DNA from: Elusimicrobium minutum Pei191
GTDB lineage: Bacteria > Elusimicrobiota > Elusimicrobia > Elusimicrobiales > Elusimicrobiaceae
Reading direction: 5' to 3'
Assembly (NCBI RefSeq): GCF_000020145.1
Contig: NC_010644.1
Coordinates: 1,240,001-1,304,000 of the forward strand
DNA: 64,000 nt
A model generated the notes under the pieces. That model did no database searches and had not been told where the DNA came from. It saw only the letters and a list, made by a program, of their open reading frames with translations. This document shows positions 16,660-25,091 of this stretch, piece by piece (position 1 is the first letter of the stretch; each line of letters starts with the position of its first letter). The position numbers and the translations under genes were made by a program.

Positions 16660-17293
16660 CTAAAAAACTGCGGACGTAAAATTCCGCTCCAAGCTCCTTT
16701 ACAAAATTACCCATATCTTGGGTATCAACACCAAGGCCTTCAACAGTGCTTACGACAACCTTGTCAAATTTACCGATACAATTTTTAATAAAACCCACAA
16801 CGCTTTCAAAGCCGTCTTCATAGCCTTTTGCGGGACGCACAAGTTTTGCCCATTGTTCGGGTTTATTTGAATTTAAGCTTATATAAATCTGTTTTATTCT
16901 GCCTTGTAAATCGGGCACGATATCACGGCCCCAAATTTTGTTGCCCAGGCCTATGGTATTTAAACGTATTATACTTTTGCCAATTTTACCCTCTTTCATC
17001 TCGGCGTTTAAAATATCGCAAATTTCCGTAAGAACGGGCAGTTTGACGGTAGGTTCGCCATAGCCACAAAAAACAATTTGCTCAACCGAAGCTTTGGCAA
17101 GCTCCCCGTGTATTTTGGCCACAACTTCTTGGGCGGAAGGCTCTTTACCCTCTAAATTAAGGTTATACCCTTCAAAACGCATTTCCCACTTTGATTTTAT
17201 ACAAAAAACACAAAGATTGGGACACCTGTTTGTCAGGTTAATATAAAGTGAGTTTTTAAAACGGTATACTATAGAAATTTCCTTTATCTGCAT
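16646..17293 (-). CDS. radical SAM protein, TatD-associated type
   Basis: A 215-residue radical SAM protein. The iron-sulfur/SAM motif is CPNLCVFC (Cx3Cx2C, residues about 24-31), preceded by SLYINLTNRC. IVFCGYGEPTVKL is the usual GGEP-like SAM-binding strand, and RLNTIGLGN and IYISLNSNKPEQW follow. The short length and this pattern resemble the family annotated as TatD-family-associated radical SAM protein; no tatD gene is adjacent here. Reaction unknown. It is the first gene of the minus-strand string running down to the acyl-ACP thioesterase. Confidence 0.8.
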   Translation of the reverse strand: MQIKEISIVYRFKNSLYINLTNRCPNLCVFCIKSKWEMRFEGYNLNLEGKEPSAQEVVAKIHGELAKASVEQIVFCGYGEPTVKLPVLTEICDILNAEMKEGKIGKSIIRLNTIGLGNKIWGRDIVPDLQGRIKQIYISLNSNKPEQWAKLVRPAKGYEDGFESVVGFIKNCIGKFDKVVVSTVEGLGVDTQDMGNFVKELGAEFYVRSFLDDEN

Positions 17294-17364
17294 AATTTTA
17301 TTATATCTTTTTGTGTAAACTTTTGTTTCGGAAAAAACATTAACAATTTTGTAATATATATTAT

Positions 17365-18849
17365 ATGTTTAAAGACCAGAGGGGCGTTTTCCTTAATATC
17401 ATAAAATGGTTTATACTTTCAACTGCAATAGGCGCAATAGTAGGTGTAGCGGCCGCGGCCTTTTTATTTATTTTAGACCATTCTATAAGCACCACAACCT
17501 CATTTCCGTTTTATTACGTAGGGCTGCCCTTTGTTTTTATATTAACCTCATTTTTATCAAAACGAGTCTTTCCTAAAGATACGGATTTTTCTACAGACGC
17601 GGCAATAAACAAAATTAACGCTTATAAACCTATATCGCTTATCTCCGCGGCAAAAGCTTTTTTCCTGCCTGTTTTAACAATATCTGCGGGCGGATCGGCG
17701 GGTAAAGAAGCCCCTTGTGCGGACGTAGGGGCAGGCCTTGCCTCTTTTTCCGCCCGTTTGCTAAAACTTTCTAATGAAGACCGCAGAAAATTAATGATTT
17801 GCGGCGTGAGCGCCGGCTTTGCGGGAGTATTCGGCGTGCCTATATCGGGCGCGATATTCGGGCTTGAAGTTTTATGGGTAGGTTATATTTTTTATGAGGT
17901 AATGTTCCCGGCGCTGGTAGCCGGGATAACAGCTTACCAGGTTACAAGCGCGCTAGGCGTTACATATATTTACCACCCGATACCGGTTGTGCCTGTCTTT
18001 ACGGAAGGTTTCTTTTTAAAAATACTTTTTGCGGGGTTGTTCTTCGGGCTTATCTCATTATTATTTATAGAAATAATGAAACTTTTTAGAGTTGTTTTCA
18101 GATATATATCTATAAAATTTTCTTTTTTTTGGAAGGCTTTTACCGGCGGAGCTATACTTGTAGCAGTGGGACTGCTTTTATCGCCTGAATTTTTGGGGTT
18201 AGGCATGGAAGAAACTAACGCTATCTTACACGGCAGCGCGGAGCCTTCCTTCGCGTTAGGTTCCCTGTTTAAAATGATTACAACCGCCATTACATTTTCA
18301 GCAGGCGGGGTTGGCGGTATAGTAACACCTATATTTTTTATAGGCTCGCAGGCAGGAGCTGTGTTGGGGGAATTTTTGCAAATTGACCCGGCTACCGTAG
18401 CGGCTTTAGGCGTTGTAGCCGTACTGGCGGGAGCTACAAACGCGCCTTTAGCCTCAAGTATTATGGCTATTGAATTATTCGGCCCGCAAATAGCGCCTTA
18501 CGCCGCAGTTTGCTGTGTTATAAGCTTTTTGGTAACAGGACAAAGAAGCGTATTCGCCAAGCAAAGAGTTTCTTTTGATAAAACAATTTCTGACCCGGAA
18601 CTGGCAGTATCCCACACACACAGAAAAAGAATGCCCGTTAAAAAAGCCAGTTTTTTAAAACTTGCAAAACACTTAATACCACAAGAAGAAAACCAACACA
18701 AATATGTTAAGCGTAAAAAAGAATCTGGCAACTCTTCCGCGGCGGCGGAGAAAACCGGCGAAAAAGAAATTTCTAAAAGCATATTTAAGCATTTAATGCC
18801 AAAGTTTAAAGAACAAGAACAAAATGTTGACAAAGACGAAAAAAAATAA
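17365..18849 (+). CDS. ClC-family chloride channel or transporter
   Basis: An inner-membrane protein of 494 residues with about 10-12 hydrophobic segments. Filter motifs of the ClC family: GSAGKEAPCADVG (about 111-123, equivalent to GREGP with the gating glutamate kept), GVSAGFAGVFGVPISGAIFGLE, and SAGGVGGIVTPIFFIGSQAGA. The last ~90 residues after the membrane part are hydrophilic and lysine-rich with no CBS domain visible. A TAATAT box ends 7 nt before the ATG and there is no Shine-Dalgarno, suggesting a leaderless transcript. Followed by its own terminator. Confidence 0.92.
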   Translation: MFKDQRGVFLNIIKWFILSTAIGAIVGVAAAAFLFILDHSISTTTSFPFYYVGLPFVFILTSFLSKRVFPKDTDFSTDAAINKINAYKPISLISAAKAFFLPVLTISAGGSAGKEAPCADVGAGLASFSARLLKLSNEDRRKLMICGVSAGFAGVFGVPISGAIFGLEVLWVGYIFYEVMFPALVAGITAYQVTSALGVTYIYHPIPVVPVFTEGFFLKILFAGLFFGLISLLFIEIMKLFRVVFRYISIKFSFFWKAFTGGAILVAVGLLLSPEFLGLGMEETNAILHGSAEPSFALGSLFKMITTAITFSAGGVGGIVTPIFFIGSQAGAVLGEFLQIDPATVAALGVVAVLAGATNAPLASSIMAIELFGPQIAPYAAVCCVISFLVTGQRSVFAKQRVSFDKTISDPELAVSHTHRKRMPVKKASFLKLAKHLIPQEENQHKYVKRKKESGNSSAAAEKTGEKEISKSIFKHLMPKFKEQEQNVDKDEKK

Positions 18850-18880
18850 AACTCCCGCTTATATAAACGGGAGTTTTATT
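18848..18880 (+). terminator. terminator of the ClC gene
   Basis: Stem AAAACTCCCG / CGGGAGTTTT with loop CTTATATAAA, followed by ATTTAT. The stem starts within the ClC stop codon. Confidence 0.8.
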
Positions 18881-18884
18881 TATG

Positions 18885-19040
18885 CCAGTACGGGCCCCCT
18901 GCGTAAGCCGGGGAATGTATAGTATCCTGATTTCACAACCCCTCCGCCTTGCTGCTGCGGAGGGGTTGCTGTTTGTTGTTGAGTGAAATCGCGCAATCTT
19001 TGAAACAAAAGAACCCCCGGGCGTAAGCCCTGGGGGTTTA
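18885..19040 (+). repeat. structured multi-hairpin repeat, copy 1
   Basis: Element of about 155 nt found a second time, in the opposite orientation, at 31685-31838. Order of parts: a short hairpin CCCC...GGGG at 18896-18913; an outer inverted repeat GATTTCAC (18929-18936) / GTGAAATC (18983-18990); inside it a 12-bp hairpin CAACCCCTCCGC / GCGGAGGGGTTG (18936-18968); a conserved single-stranded stretch TTTGAAACAAAAGAA; and a closing hairpin AACCCCCGGGC / GCCCTGGGGGTT (19012-19038). It lies between two convergent genes (ClC and pilin). The last hairpin may also serve as a terminator. Confidence 0.8.
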
Positions 19041-19047
19041 TTTATAT

Positions 19048-19521
19048 CTAAAACACATATGCGCCGTTTACCACTTCTCCGCCGTAAGATTTGCATAACC
19101 GCATTCCAATGGCACTGTTTGGAAAAACATTGCATGTGCGGTAATTTTTATCAACAATCCAGTAAAAATAGTAGTCCGTGTTGGAACCTGCGGAGTTCAA
19201 CTTTATAATTCTGATAGCAGGCGGAAGCGTTGCTTGCAAAGTGTCAAGCTGTATTTTGAAATTTTTGCTTTTAGCCAAATCTCCACTTGCAGTATATCCC
19301 GACGGAATTTCAATATCTAAGTTGGAGAAGTCGTTGGTCCATTCCCCGGTTTGTAAATTATAACGCTGTAAAGAATCAACAATATTCTTGCCTAATATAA
19401 GTGCTTCGGAAGCTCGGCTTTTTTCTACCGCGGAGGTGTACTGCGGCAACGCAATAGCGGCCAATATGCCTATAATTAAAACCACCACAAGCAACTCTAT
19501 TAATGTAAACCCTGTTTTCAT
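19048..19521 (-). CDS. type IV prepilin / pseudopilin
   Basis: A 157-residue pilin-like protein. Leader MKTG is followed by the prepilin peptidase site and the hydrophobic stalk FTLIELLVVVLIIGILAAIA, with Glu at mature position 5. The globular domain ends with a cysteine pair (CNVFPNSAIGMRLC), as in pilins with a C-terminal disulfide loop. The start at 19521 is chosen because it gives the canonical four-residue leader and has GGATGAG upstream; a longer in-frame start is unlikely. It stands alone between the structured repeat and the adenosine deaminase gene; assembly genes are elsewhere. Confidence 0.93.
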   Translation of the reverse strand: MKTGFTLIELLVVVLIIGILAAIALPQYTSAVEKSRASEALILGKNIVDSLQRYNLQTGEWTNDFSNLDIEIPSGYTASGDLAKSKNFKIQLDTLQATLPPAIRIIKLNSAGSNTDYYFYWIVDKNYRTCNVFPNSAIGMRLCKSYGGEVVNGAYVF

Positions 19522-19621
19522 AATATTCTCATCCTTTTTTATACTTGGTATCTTTTTATTTAGCGCAATTGCATAAACAAGTTGTAAGATATTAAACAAT
19601 TTTTTATTTACTACTTTACGT

Positions 19622-20830
19622 TTACTTAAAAACCTCTTCTGTGAGTTTATTGTACTTTTTTACGGCGTTTCTTACAAAAGTTCTTTTATCATTATAATTA
19701 CCCGGAAAGAAAGCCCCTTTAAAACCCGCTATTATTATATTTCTAAATTCCTGCTTTGTAAGTTTAAAATTATCTGACAAAAGTTTTAACTCTTTAGAAA
19801 CGGTTGTGTTAGACACAAGCCTGTTATCCGTGCAGATACTTACTGAAAGCCCGCGCTTAATCATTTCTTTTACAGGGTGGTCAGATATAGTTTTAATGGC
19901 CGGGTTAGTTTGCAAATTGCTTGTCAAACAAACCTCAACTCCTATACGCTCACTGGCTATGTAGGTGGATAAATCCTCAACATATTTTTTGCGGTCTTTT
20001 ATGCTTTTGTCTTTAATCATATCAGTGGCAAATAAAAATGTGCCGTGTCCTATACGGTTGGCGTGACAATCCGTAATAGCCTGGAAAATCGATTCCGGCC
20101 CGTAAGCTTCGCCTGCGTGAACTGTTTTTCTTATAAAATGTTTGTGAACAAACTGGTAAGCTTTTTTATGGTCTTCCGCGGGATAACCTTCTTCCTGCCC
20201 GGCAAGATCAAAACCTACAATGGGTAAATGCTCTTCATTAACAAGCCTTACTACTGTTCTGGCCAGTTCCATGGAAGCGGCGGCAAAGGCCTCGTCCTTA
20301 GGCGCGTGTGATAAGGCACTGAGCAAACGCCTGTAATAAGGAGACATGTTTTCATTAAAACTTCTCATTGCGCAGGCTATAATGCCAAAATAAAATTTAA
20401 TATCTTCGCCCGTTTTAACAACTTTGCTGTTATTATGCTCATCAGCCGCTTTTTTTAAACCTTTAGCCACGGAACGGAGCGCTTCCTCGCTTGTCATTTT
20501 AGCAGCCGTATGCAACTGCGGCGCGAAACGCACTTCTATATATCTCACGCCTTCTGCAATATTGTCTTTAGCAAGTTCGTAAGCTATCCGTTCAATATTT
20601 GAACGGCTTTGCATAACAAGAGTTGTATAGTTAAAACCTTTAAGATATTCTACAAGACTGTTATATTTAGGTTTAAAAACTTTTTTTCTAAGGCCGTCTT
20701 CGGTATAATCGGGAAGTTCTATTTTATCTTTTTTAGCTAATTCAATTAATGTGCTTAAACGCATGGAACCGTCTAAATGTACGTGTAAATCCGTTTTGGG
20801 GATTTTGGTTATAAAATCCATATCAGGCAT
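19622..20830 (-). CDS. add: adenosine deaminase
   Basis: A zinc-dependent TIM-barrel purine deaminase of 402 residues converting adenosine to inosine. Zinc and catalytic motifs: DLHVHLDGSMR near the N-terminus, TVHAGEAYGPES, HRIGHGTFL, LTSNLQTN, and SICTDNRLVSNT near residue 350. The last is the CTDNRL variant instead of the TDDP seen in E. coli. Start at 20830 is 1 nt after the cysS stop; a longer in-frame start lies within cysS and is rejected. Specificity for adenosine rather than another aminopurine nucleoside is inferred from overall similarity. Confidence 0.9.
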   Translation of the reverse strand: MPDMDFITKIPKTDLHVHLDGSMRLSTLIELAKKDKIELPDYTEDGLRKKVFKPKYNSLVEYLKGFNYTTLVMQSRSNIERIAYELAKDNIAEGVRYIEVRFAPQLHTAAKMTSEEALRSVAKGLKKAADEHNNSKVVKTGEDIKFYFGIIACAMRSFNENMSPYYRRLLSALSHAPKDEAFAAASMELARTVVRLVNEEHLPIVGFDLAGQEEGYPAEDHKKAYQFVHKHFIRKTVHAGEAYGPESIFQAITDCHANRIGHGTFLFATDMIKDKSIKDRKKYVEDLSTYIASERIGVEVCLTSNLQTNPAIKTISDHPVKEMIKRGLSVSICTDNRLVSNTTVSKELKLLSDNFKLTKQEFRNIIIAGFKGAFFPGNYNDKRTFVRNAVKKYNKLTEEVFK

Positions 20831-20831
20831 A

Positions 20832-22214
20832 TTATTTTGCCTCCAGCTTTTGTCCTTGGGGAGTATCTTTAACAATAAACCCCAGCGTGTTTATTTTATC
20901 ACGCAATTCGTCGGACTTTTTAAAGTCCTTTTCTTTCCTGGCATTAGCGCGTTCGTCTAATAAAGACTGCACTTCGGCAGGAATTTCAACCCCGGCTTCT
21001 TTTTCAACTTTAAATAAATCTAAGGCGAAAACAAATTCGGTATATTTTAAAAATTCTTTTTTTGTTCCATCAGCGGCGTTGCTCTTTAACGTTTCCCATA
21101 TAACGGCTAAACCTTTTGAAGTGTTTAAATCATCTTTTAAAGCGGCAGCAAATTTTGCTTTAAACTCCTCAACCTGCGCCTCGTCGACAACGCCGTCTTT
21201 TAAAGCCTTCGCTCGATCACGCAGTCCTTTTAAACTGGCTTTGGCAAAGTCTAAACTTTCAAAGGTAAACTCCAACTGGGTTCTGTAATGCGCGCCAAGG
21301 CATAAATATCTGTAATCTAAAGGTTTATAACCCTTTTCTTTAAGCGCGTCCAAAGTTAAAAAAGTTCCATCCGATTTAGACATTTTGCCCGCGTGCAAAA
21401 CCAAAAACTCGCCGTGCACCCAGTACCGCACATACTGCTTGCCGGTAGCGGCTTCGCTCTGCGCGATTTCGTTTGTGTGATGTATTGCAACATGGTCTAT
21501 ACCGCCGCAATGTATATCTATGGTTGGGCCTAAATACTTCATTGCCATGGCGGAACATTCAATGTGCCAACCGGGAAAACCTGTTCCCCACGGGCTGTCC
21601 CACTCCATTTGTCTTTTTTTGTCTTTGGGTGAAAATTTCCATAAAGCAAAGTCGCTCGGGTTTCTTTTTTCCGTATTAAATTCCACCCTGGCGCCGCTTT
21701 TTAAACCGCTTATGTGCGAAGCGCCCACCAAGTCATGATAATGGGAAAATTTGGAAGTGTCATAATAAATACCGTCTGAAGTTTTATAAGTAAAACCTTT
21801 TTGTTCAAGAATCGAAACAAGCTCAATCATTTCTTTAATATGCTCGGTAGCTCTTGATATTACGCTGGGGCGGACGCAGTTAAGAGAATCAAAATCCTCA
21901 AAAAACTTTTTTTCGTAAAACTTGGCGATATCCCAGGCTGATTTACCTTCCCTTGCCGCACCGAGCTCCATTTTATCATCCCCGCTGTCACCGTCCGAGG
22001 TAAGGTGCCCGACATCGGTAACATTCATAACATGCTTAACCGGCATCTCCAAACGGAGCGCGCGCACAAGAATATCTTCAAAAATATAAGTCCTTAAATT
22101 GCCGATATGGGCATAATTATAAACAGTGGGGCCGCACGCGTACATGGTGGCGTAATCAACATTTATGGGAACTATTTTTTCTTTTTCTTTGGTTAAACTG
22201 TTATAAAGCTGCAT
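20832..22214 (-). CDS. cysS: cysteinyl-tRNA synthetase
   Basis: Class I synthetase of 460 residues charging tRNA-Cys. Seen: YACGPTVYNYAHIGNLRTY near the N-terminus (zinc cysteine and HIGN version of the HIGH motif), WHIECSAMAMKYLG (second zinc cysteine), and the KMSKS loop in GKMSKSDGTF around 265-275. The C-terminal helical region ends in EKDFKKSDELRDKINTLGF, the usual end of the family. Followed 1 nt later by add. Confidence 0.97.
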   Translation of the reverse strand: MQLYNSLTKEKEKIVPINVDYATMYACGPTVYNYAHIGNLRTYIFEDILVRALRLEMPVKHVMNVTDVGHLTSDGDSGDDKMELGAAREGKSAWDIAKFYEKKFFEDFDSLNCVRPSVISRATEHIKEMIELVSILEQKGFTYKTSDGIYYDTSKFSHYHDLVGASHISGLKSGARVEFNTEKRNPSDFALWKFSPKDKKRQMEWDSPWGTGFPGWHIECSAMAMKYLGPTIDIHCGGIDHVAIHHTNEIAQSEAATGKQYVRYWVHGEFLVLHAGKMSKSDGTFLTLDALKEKGYKPLDYRYLCLGAHYRTQLEFTFESLDFAKASLKGLRDRAKALKDGVVDEAQVEEFKAKFAAALKDDLNTSKGLAVIWETLKSNAADGTKKEFLKYTEFVFALDLFKVEKEAGVEIPAEVQSLLDERANARKEKDFKKSDELRDKINTLGFIVKDTPQGQKLEAK

Positions 22215-22217
22215 ATA

Positions 22218-22727
22218 TTATTCCGCTGATTCTAAAGCTAAAGCATACTCCGTTCTTAAAGACTTAAAAAACAAATCGCAGGTTTTTTGGCCGACGTCGT
22301 TAGCGCTTTCCTGGCTTAAAATACACTGCACTTCTATATCGGATAACGGATTAATAGCCCCCGCCGGAGACATTGAAAACGTAAACCCCTGCGGGTTAAA
22401 AGCTCTTTTAGATTCTAAATACGCTTTGTCTAAACTGGCCTGGAATAAGCCCATCTCTTTAGAGCTTGCCCTTCTGCCAAGCGTAATTTTTTTGCTTGCC
22501 ACAATAACAACGGCGTCGCCGTATATATTGCGGGAGCTTAAACTACTTTGGCCTACAAAATCACCGTCTTCAGATTCTTCAACAGCGTTAAACTCGCCCT
22601 CATAATTAATACTTTCGTATTCGGAATAATCAATGGACGGCTTTCTTTTTATGTCAGTCCTGTTAGGAGTACAAGCAAAAATAAACATGCCAAGCGTTAA
22701 AATCACAAACAATTTTTTATAATTCAT
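22218..22727 (-). CDS. lipoprotein of unknown function
   Basis: A 169-residue protein with a lipoprotein signal (MNYKKLFVILTLGMFIFAC, lipobox FAC). The mature part begins with a polar, charged stretch and contains VVIVASKKITLGRRASSKEMG and an AINPLSDIEVQCILSQESANDV region; two further cysteines near the end could form a disulfide. No family was recognised. The start at 22727 is the one that exposes the lipobox. It sits 8 nt after ispDF and 3 nt before cysS, so it is embedded in a housekeeping operon. Confidence 0.75.
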   Translation of the reverse strand: MNYKKLFVILTLGMFIFACTPNRTDIKRKPSIDYSEYESINYEGEFNAVEESEDGDFVGQSSLSSRNIYGDAVVIVASKKITLGRRASSKEMGLFQASLDKAYLESKRAFNPQGFTFSMSPAGAINPLSDIEVQCILSQESANDVGQKTCDLFFKSLRTEYALALESAE

Positions 22728-22735
22728 ACTTAAGT

Positions 22736-23884
22736 CTACCTCTCTGTTTTTACTGTTACAACACACTGGCACATAGCAGCGTTACCCGCGCCGATGTCGC
22801 CAAGTTTTTCATGGCTTTTGGATTTAAAGCTGATACTGTCAACCCCCATATTAAAAACTTTGCCAAGGCTTTCACGTATAGCCTGATAATGCGGTTTCAT
22901 TTTCGGTTCTTCCGTTATTATAACCGCGTCTATGTGAACGATTCTGGCGTTTTTTTCTTTTAATATTTCTATAACTTTTTTAGCTATATCAACACTGGAA
23001 ATGCCTTCTATTTTAGCATCGGTAGGCGGGTAATAAACACCAATTTCGCCGGCGCAAACCGCGCCCAAAGCCGCGTCGCACACAGCATGCAAAACAACGT
23101 CGCCGTCGCTGTGGCCCAAAAAGCCTTTTGTATGCGGTATTTCCAAACCGCCTATAAAAAGTTTACGCCCCTCAACAAGCCTGTGCAGATCAAAGCCAAT
23201 GCCTGTTCTGTAAATTGTTTCTTTATCTTCTTTAACTAAAGCTTCTGCCATAATTAAATCTTCCGGAGTTGTTATTTTAATATTTTTATAGTCGGACTCG
23301 ACAATATTTACTTTAACGCCCGTTTTTTCAACAAGCTGGGATTCATCCGTAGCGTTTAACTCTTTGCCGTATTTTTCTAAAGCGTTTTTTAAAACATCCG
23401 CCCTGTAGCTTTGCGGGGTTTGGGCGGCGTATAAAACTCCGCGGTCCAAGGTTTTACACACAACGCCGTTTGAACATTCTTTAATAGTGTCTTTAACGGG
23501 CACAGCTAAAACGCTGGCGCCTTTATCATAGGCTGTTTTAAGCGCTAAATCAACTTTTTCCGGGTTTACAAGCGGCCTGGCGCCGTCATGCACGGAAATG
23601 ACATCCGCGTTTTTATCAACCGCTTCAACACCGCTTATTACGGAACCTAATCTTGTCGCACCGGGCGCAACGGTTTTAATTTCGGGAAATATTTTTTTAA
23701 TTTCCGCCGCCGTTTCCGGCGCGGAAACAACAATAATTTCCGTAATATTTTTTACTTTTTTAAAAGCCTCAACCGTTCTTGCAAGCGCGGGTTTGCCGGC
23801 AATATCAAGCATCTGTTTAGGACGCCCCATTCTGGTGCCGCTGCCCCCCGCAACTATAATAGCCGAAACCTTAAAATCGTTCAT
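22736..23884 (-). CDS. ispDF: bifunctional IspD/IspF (MEP cytidylyltransferase / MECDP synthase)
   Basis: A fused enzyme of 382 residues catalysing two non-consecutive steps of the methylerythritol phosphate isoprenoid pathway. IspD domain (about 1-225): IIVAGGSGTRMGRPKQ nucleotide-binding start, SVHDGARPLV and AAQTPQSYR. IspF domain (about 228-382): GIGFDLHRLVEGRKLFIGG (zinc-binding Asp-x-His), GFLGHSDGDVVLHA and FKSKSHEKLGDIG. Its order in the string PIN-TRAM, ispDF, lipoprotein, cysS resembles the common yacL-ispD-ispF-cysS arrangement. Confidence 0.96.
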   Translation of the reverse strand: MNDFKVSAIIVAGGSGTRMGRPKQMLDIAGKPALARTVEAFKKVKNITEIIVVSAPETAAEIKKIFPEIKTVAPGATRLGSVISGVEAVDKNADVISVHDGARPLVNPEKVDLALKTAYDKGASVLAVPVKDTIKECSNGVVCKTLDRGVLYAAQTPQSYRADVLKNALEKYGKELNATDESQLVEKTGVKVNIVESDYKNIKITTPEDLIMAEALVKEDKETIYRTGIGFDLHRLVEGRKLFIGGLEIPHTKGFLGHSDGDVVLHAVCDAALGAVCAGEIGVYYPPTDAKIEGISSVDIAKKVIEILKEKNARIVHIDAVIITEEPKMKPHYQAIRESLGKVFNMGVDSISFKSKSHEKLGDIGAGNAAMCQCVVTVKTER

Positions 23885-23886
23885 AC

Positions 23887-24834
23887 TTATTTTACTTTTG
23901 CAAATATCATTCTTCCGGCCGAGGTTTGAAGTATAGAATAAACGGAAACTTCCACGCGTTTACCGACATGCTTTCTTCCTTCCTCAACAACAACCATGGT
24001 ACCGTCGTCAAGATAGCCGACGCCCTGGTCTTTTTCTTTACCGTCTTTCATAATAAATAAAGACATAGTTTCGCCCGGCAAAACAACCGGTTTAAGAGCC
24101 GTGGCCAAGTCGCTTATGTTTAAAACAACAACGTCATAAATAGCGCCCATTTTATTTACGTTAAAATCTAAAGTAACAACTTCCGCCTTTAAACCTTGTG
24201 CCAGTTTAATGATTCTTTCCGCTTCAGTATCGGCGTCAACAGCTTTATTTGTTATTCTTACAGGAACCTCTGTCTGTTCCTGAAGTCTGGCTACCACGTC
24301 AAGCCCGCGCCTTCCTTTGGCGCGTTCCAAAGCGTCTTTTGAGTTTGCCAAATTATCTAAATAATCAAGTACGAATTTAGGAAAAACCAAAACGCCTGAT
24401 AAAAAACCCGTGTCAACCAAATCAACAACACGTCCGTCGATAAAGGCTGTTATGTCAATAACTTTTAAATGTTTGCCTATTTTGTTTAAACCTTCTAAAT
24501 CGCGTGATTTTATTACGCTTACGATAGCGCCTATAGAAACCAATGCCACCTGAACCCACATTTCATACTTATCCCAATAATAGGTAAAATCAGGAATATT
24601 CATTCTAAAAACGCAGTGGTCAAAAAAAGCGTAAACAAAATAACCCATTATACCACCGAATAAAAATATCATTATCTTTATAAGACGTAATTTTTTAAAG
24701 ACAACTTCTACAAAAATTAAAATAACCGCGCATGCGAGGCCGGCAAGCAAACCGACTTTATCATTTTGTATAAAATTATAAGTTAAAAAAGGGAAAGCAA
24801 CTAAAGCAGACAGCCTGAAAAGCCAAAGAGACAT
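23887..24834 (-). CDS. PIN and TRAM domain membrane protein (YacL family)
   Basis: A 315-residue protein with four hydrophobic N-terminal segments (about 5-110), then a PIN nuclease-like domain starting at VIDITAFIDGRVVDL (about 125), with acidic residues typical of PIN active sites (IDGR, DTEAERI, VTLDFNVNK), and a C-terminal TRAM domain (about 255-315; GETMSLFIMKDGKEKDQGVGYLDDG). The family is thought to act on RNA at the membrane, but its function is unproven. It precedes ispDF by 2 nt. Confidence 0.9.
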   Translation of the reverse strand: MSLWLFRLSALVAFPFLTYNFIQNDKVGLLAGLACAVILIFVEVVFKKLRLIKIMIFLFGGIMGYFVYAFFDHCVFRMNIPDFTYYWDKYEMWVQVALVSIGAIVSVIKSRDLEGLNKIGKHLKVIDITAFIDGRVVDLVDTGFLSGVLVFPKFVLDYLDNLANSKDALERAKGRRGLDVVARLQEQTEVPVRITNKAVDADTEAERIIKLAQGLKAEVVTLDFNVNKMGAIYDVVVLNISDLATALKPVVLPGETMSLFIMKDGKEKDQGVGYLDDGTMVVVEEGRKHVGKRVEVSVYSILQTSAGRMIFAKVK

Positions 24835-25042
24835 ATATCCTCCGTAAGATATTTATATAAATATATATACATATTAGCAAAAATATAAACGTTATGAGAA
24901 ATATTTGTTTATAAAACAACAAAAAACAGCCGTTAAACCTGTTGGGGTTCAGATTATACGCACTTTTTCCGCCAAAACCCATTTTAGCTTTTGATAAAGA
25001 AAAACGCCCCGCAAACAAATATTCACGCTATATATTTTTTTA

Positions 25043-25073
25043 CAAAAAAAAGCCCGCCTTTTAAAGGCGGGCT
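25043..25073 (-). terminator. terminator of pnp
   Basis: On the minus strand: stem GCCCGCCTTT / AAAGGCGGGC with a tight loop, followed by eight T residues. It lies 19 nt after the pnp stop. The remaining ~200 nt up to the PIN-TRAM gene holds no gene that can be supported. Confidence 0.88.
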
Positions 25074-25091
25074 TAAGTGCAAAGCTAAAAA

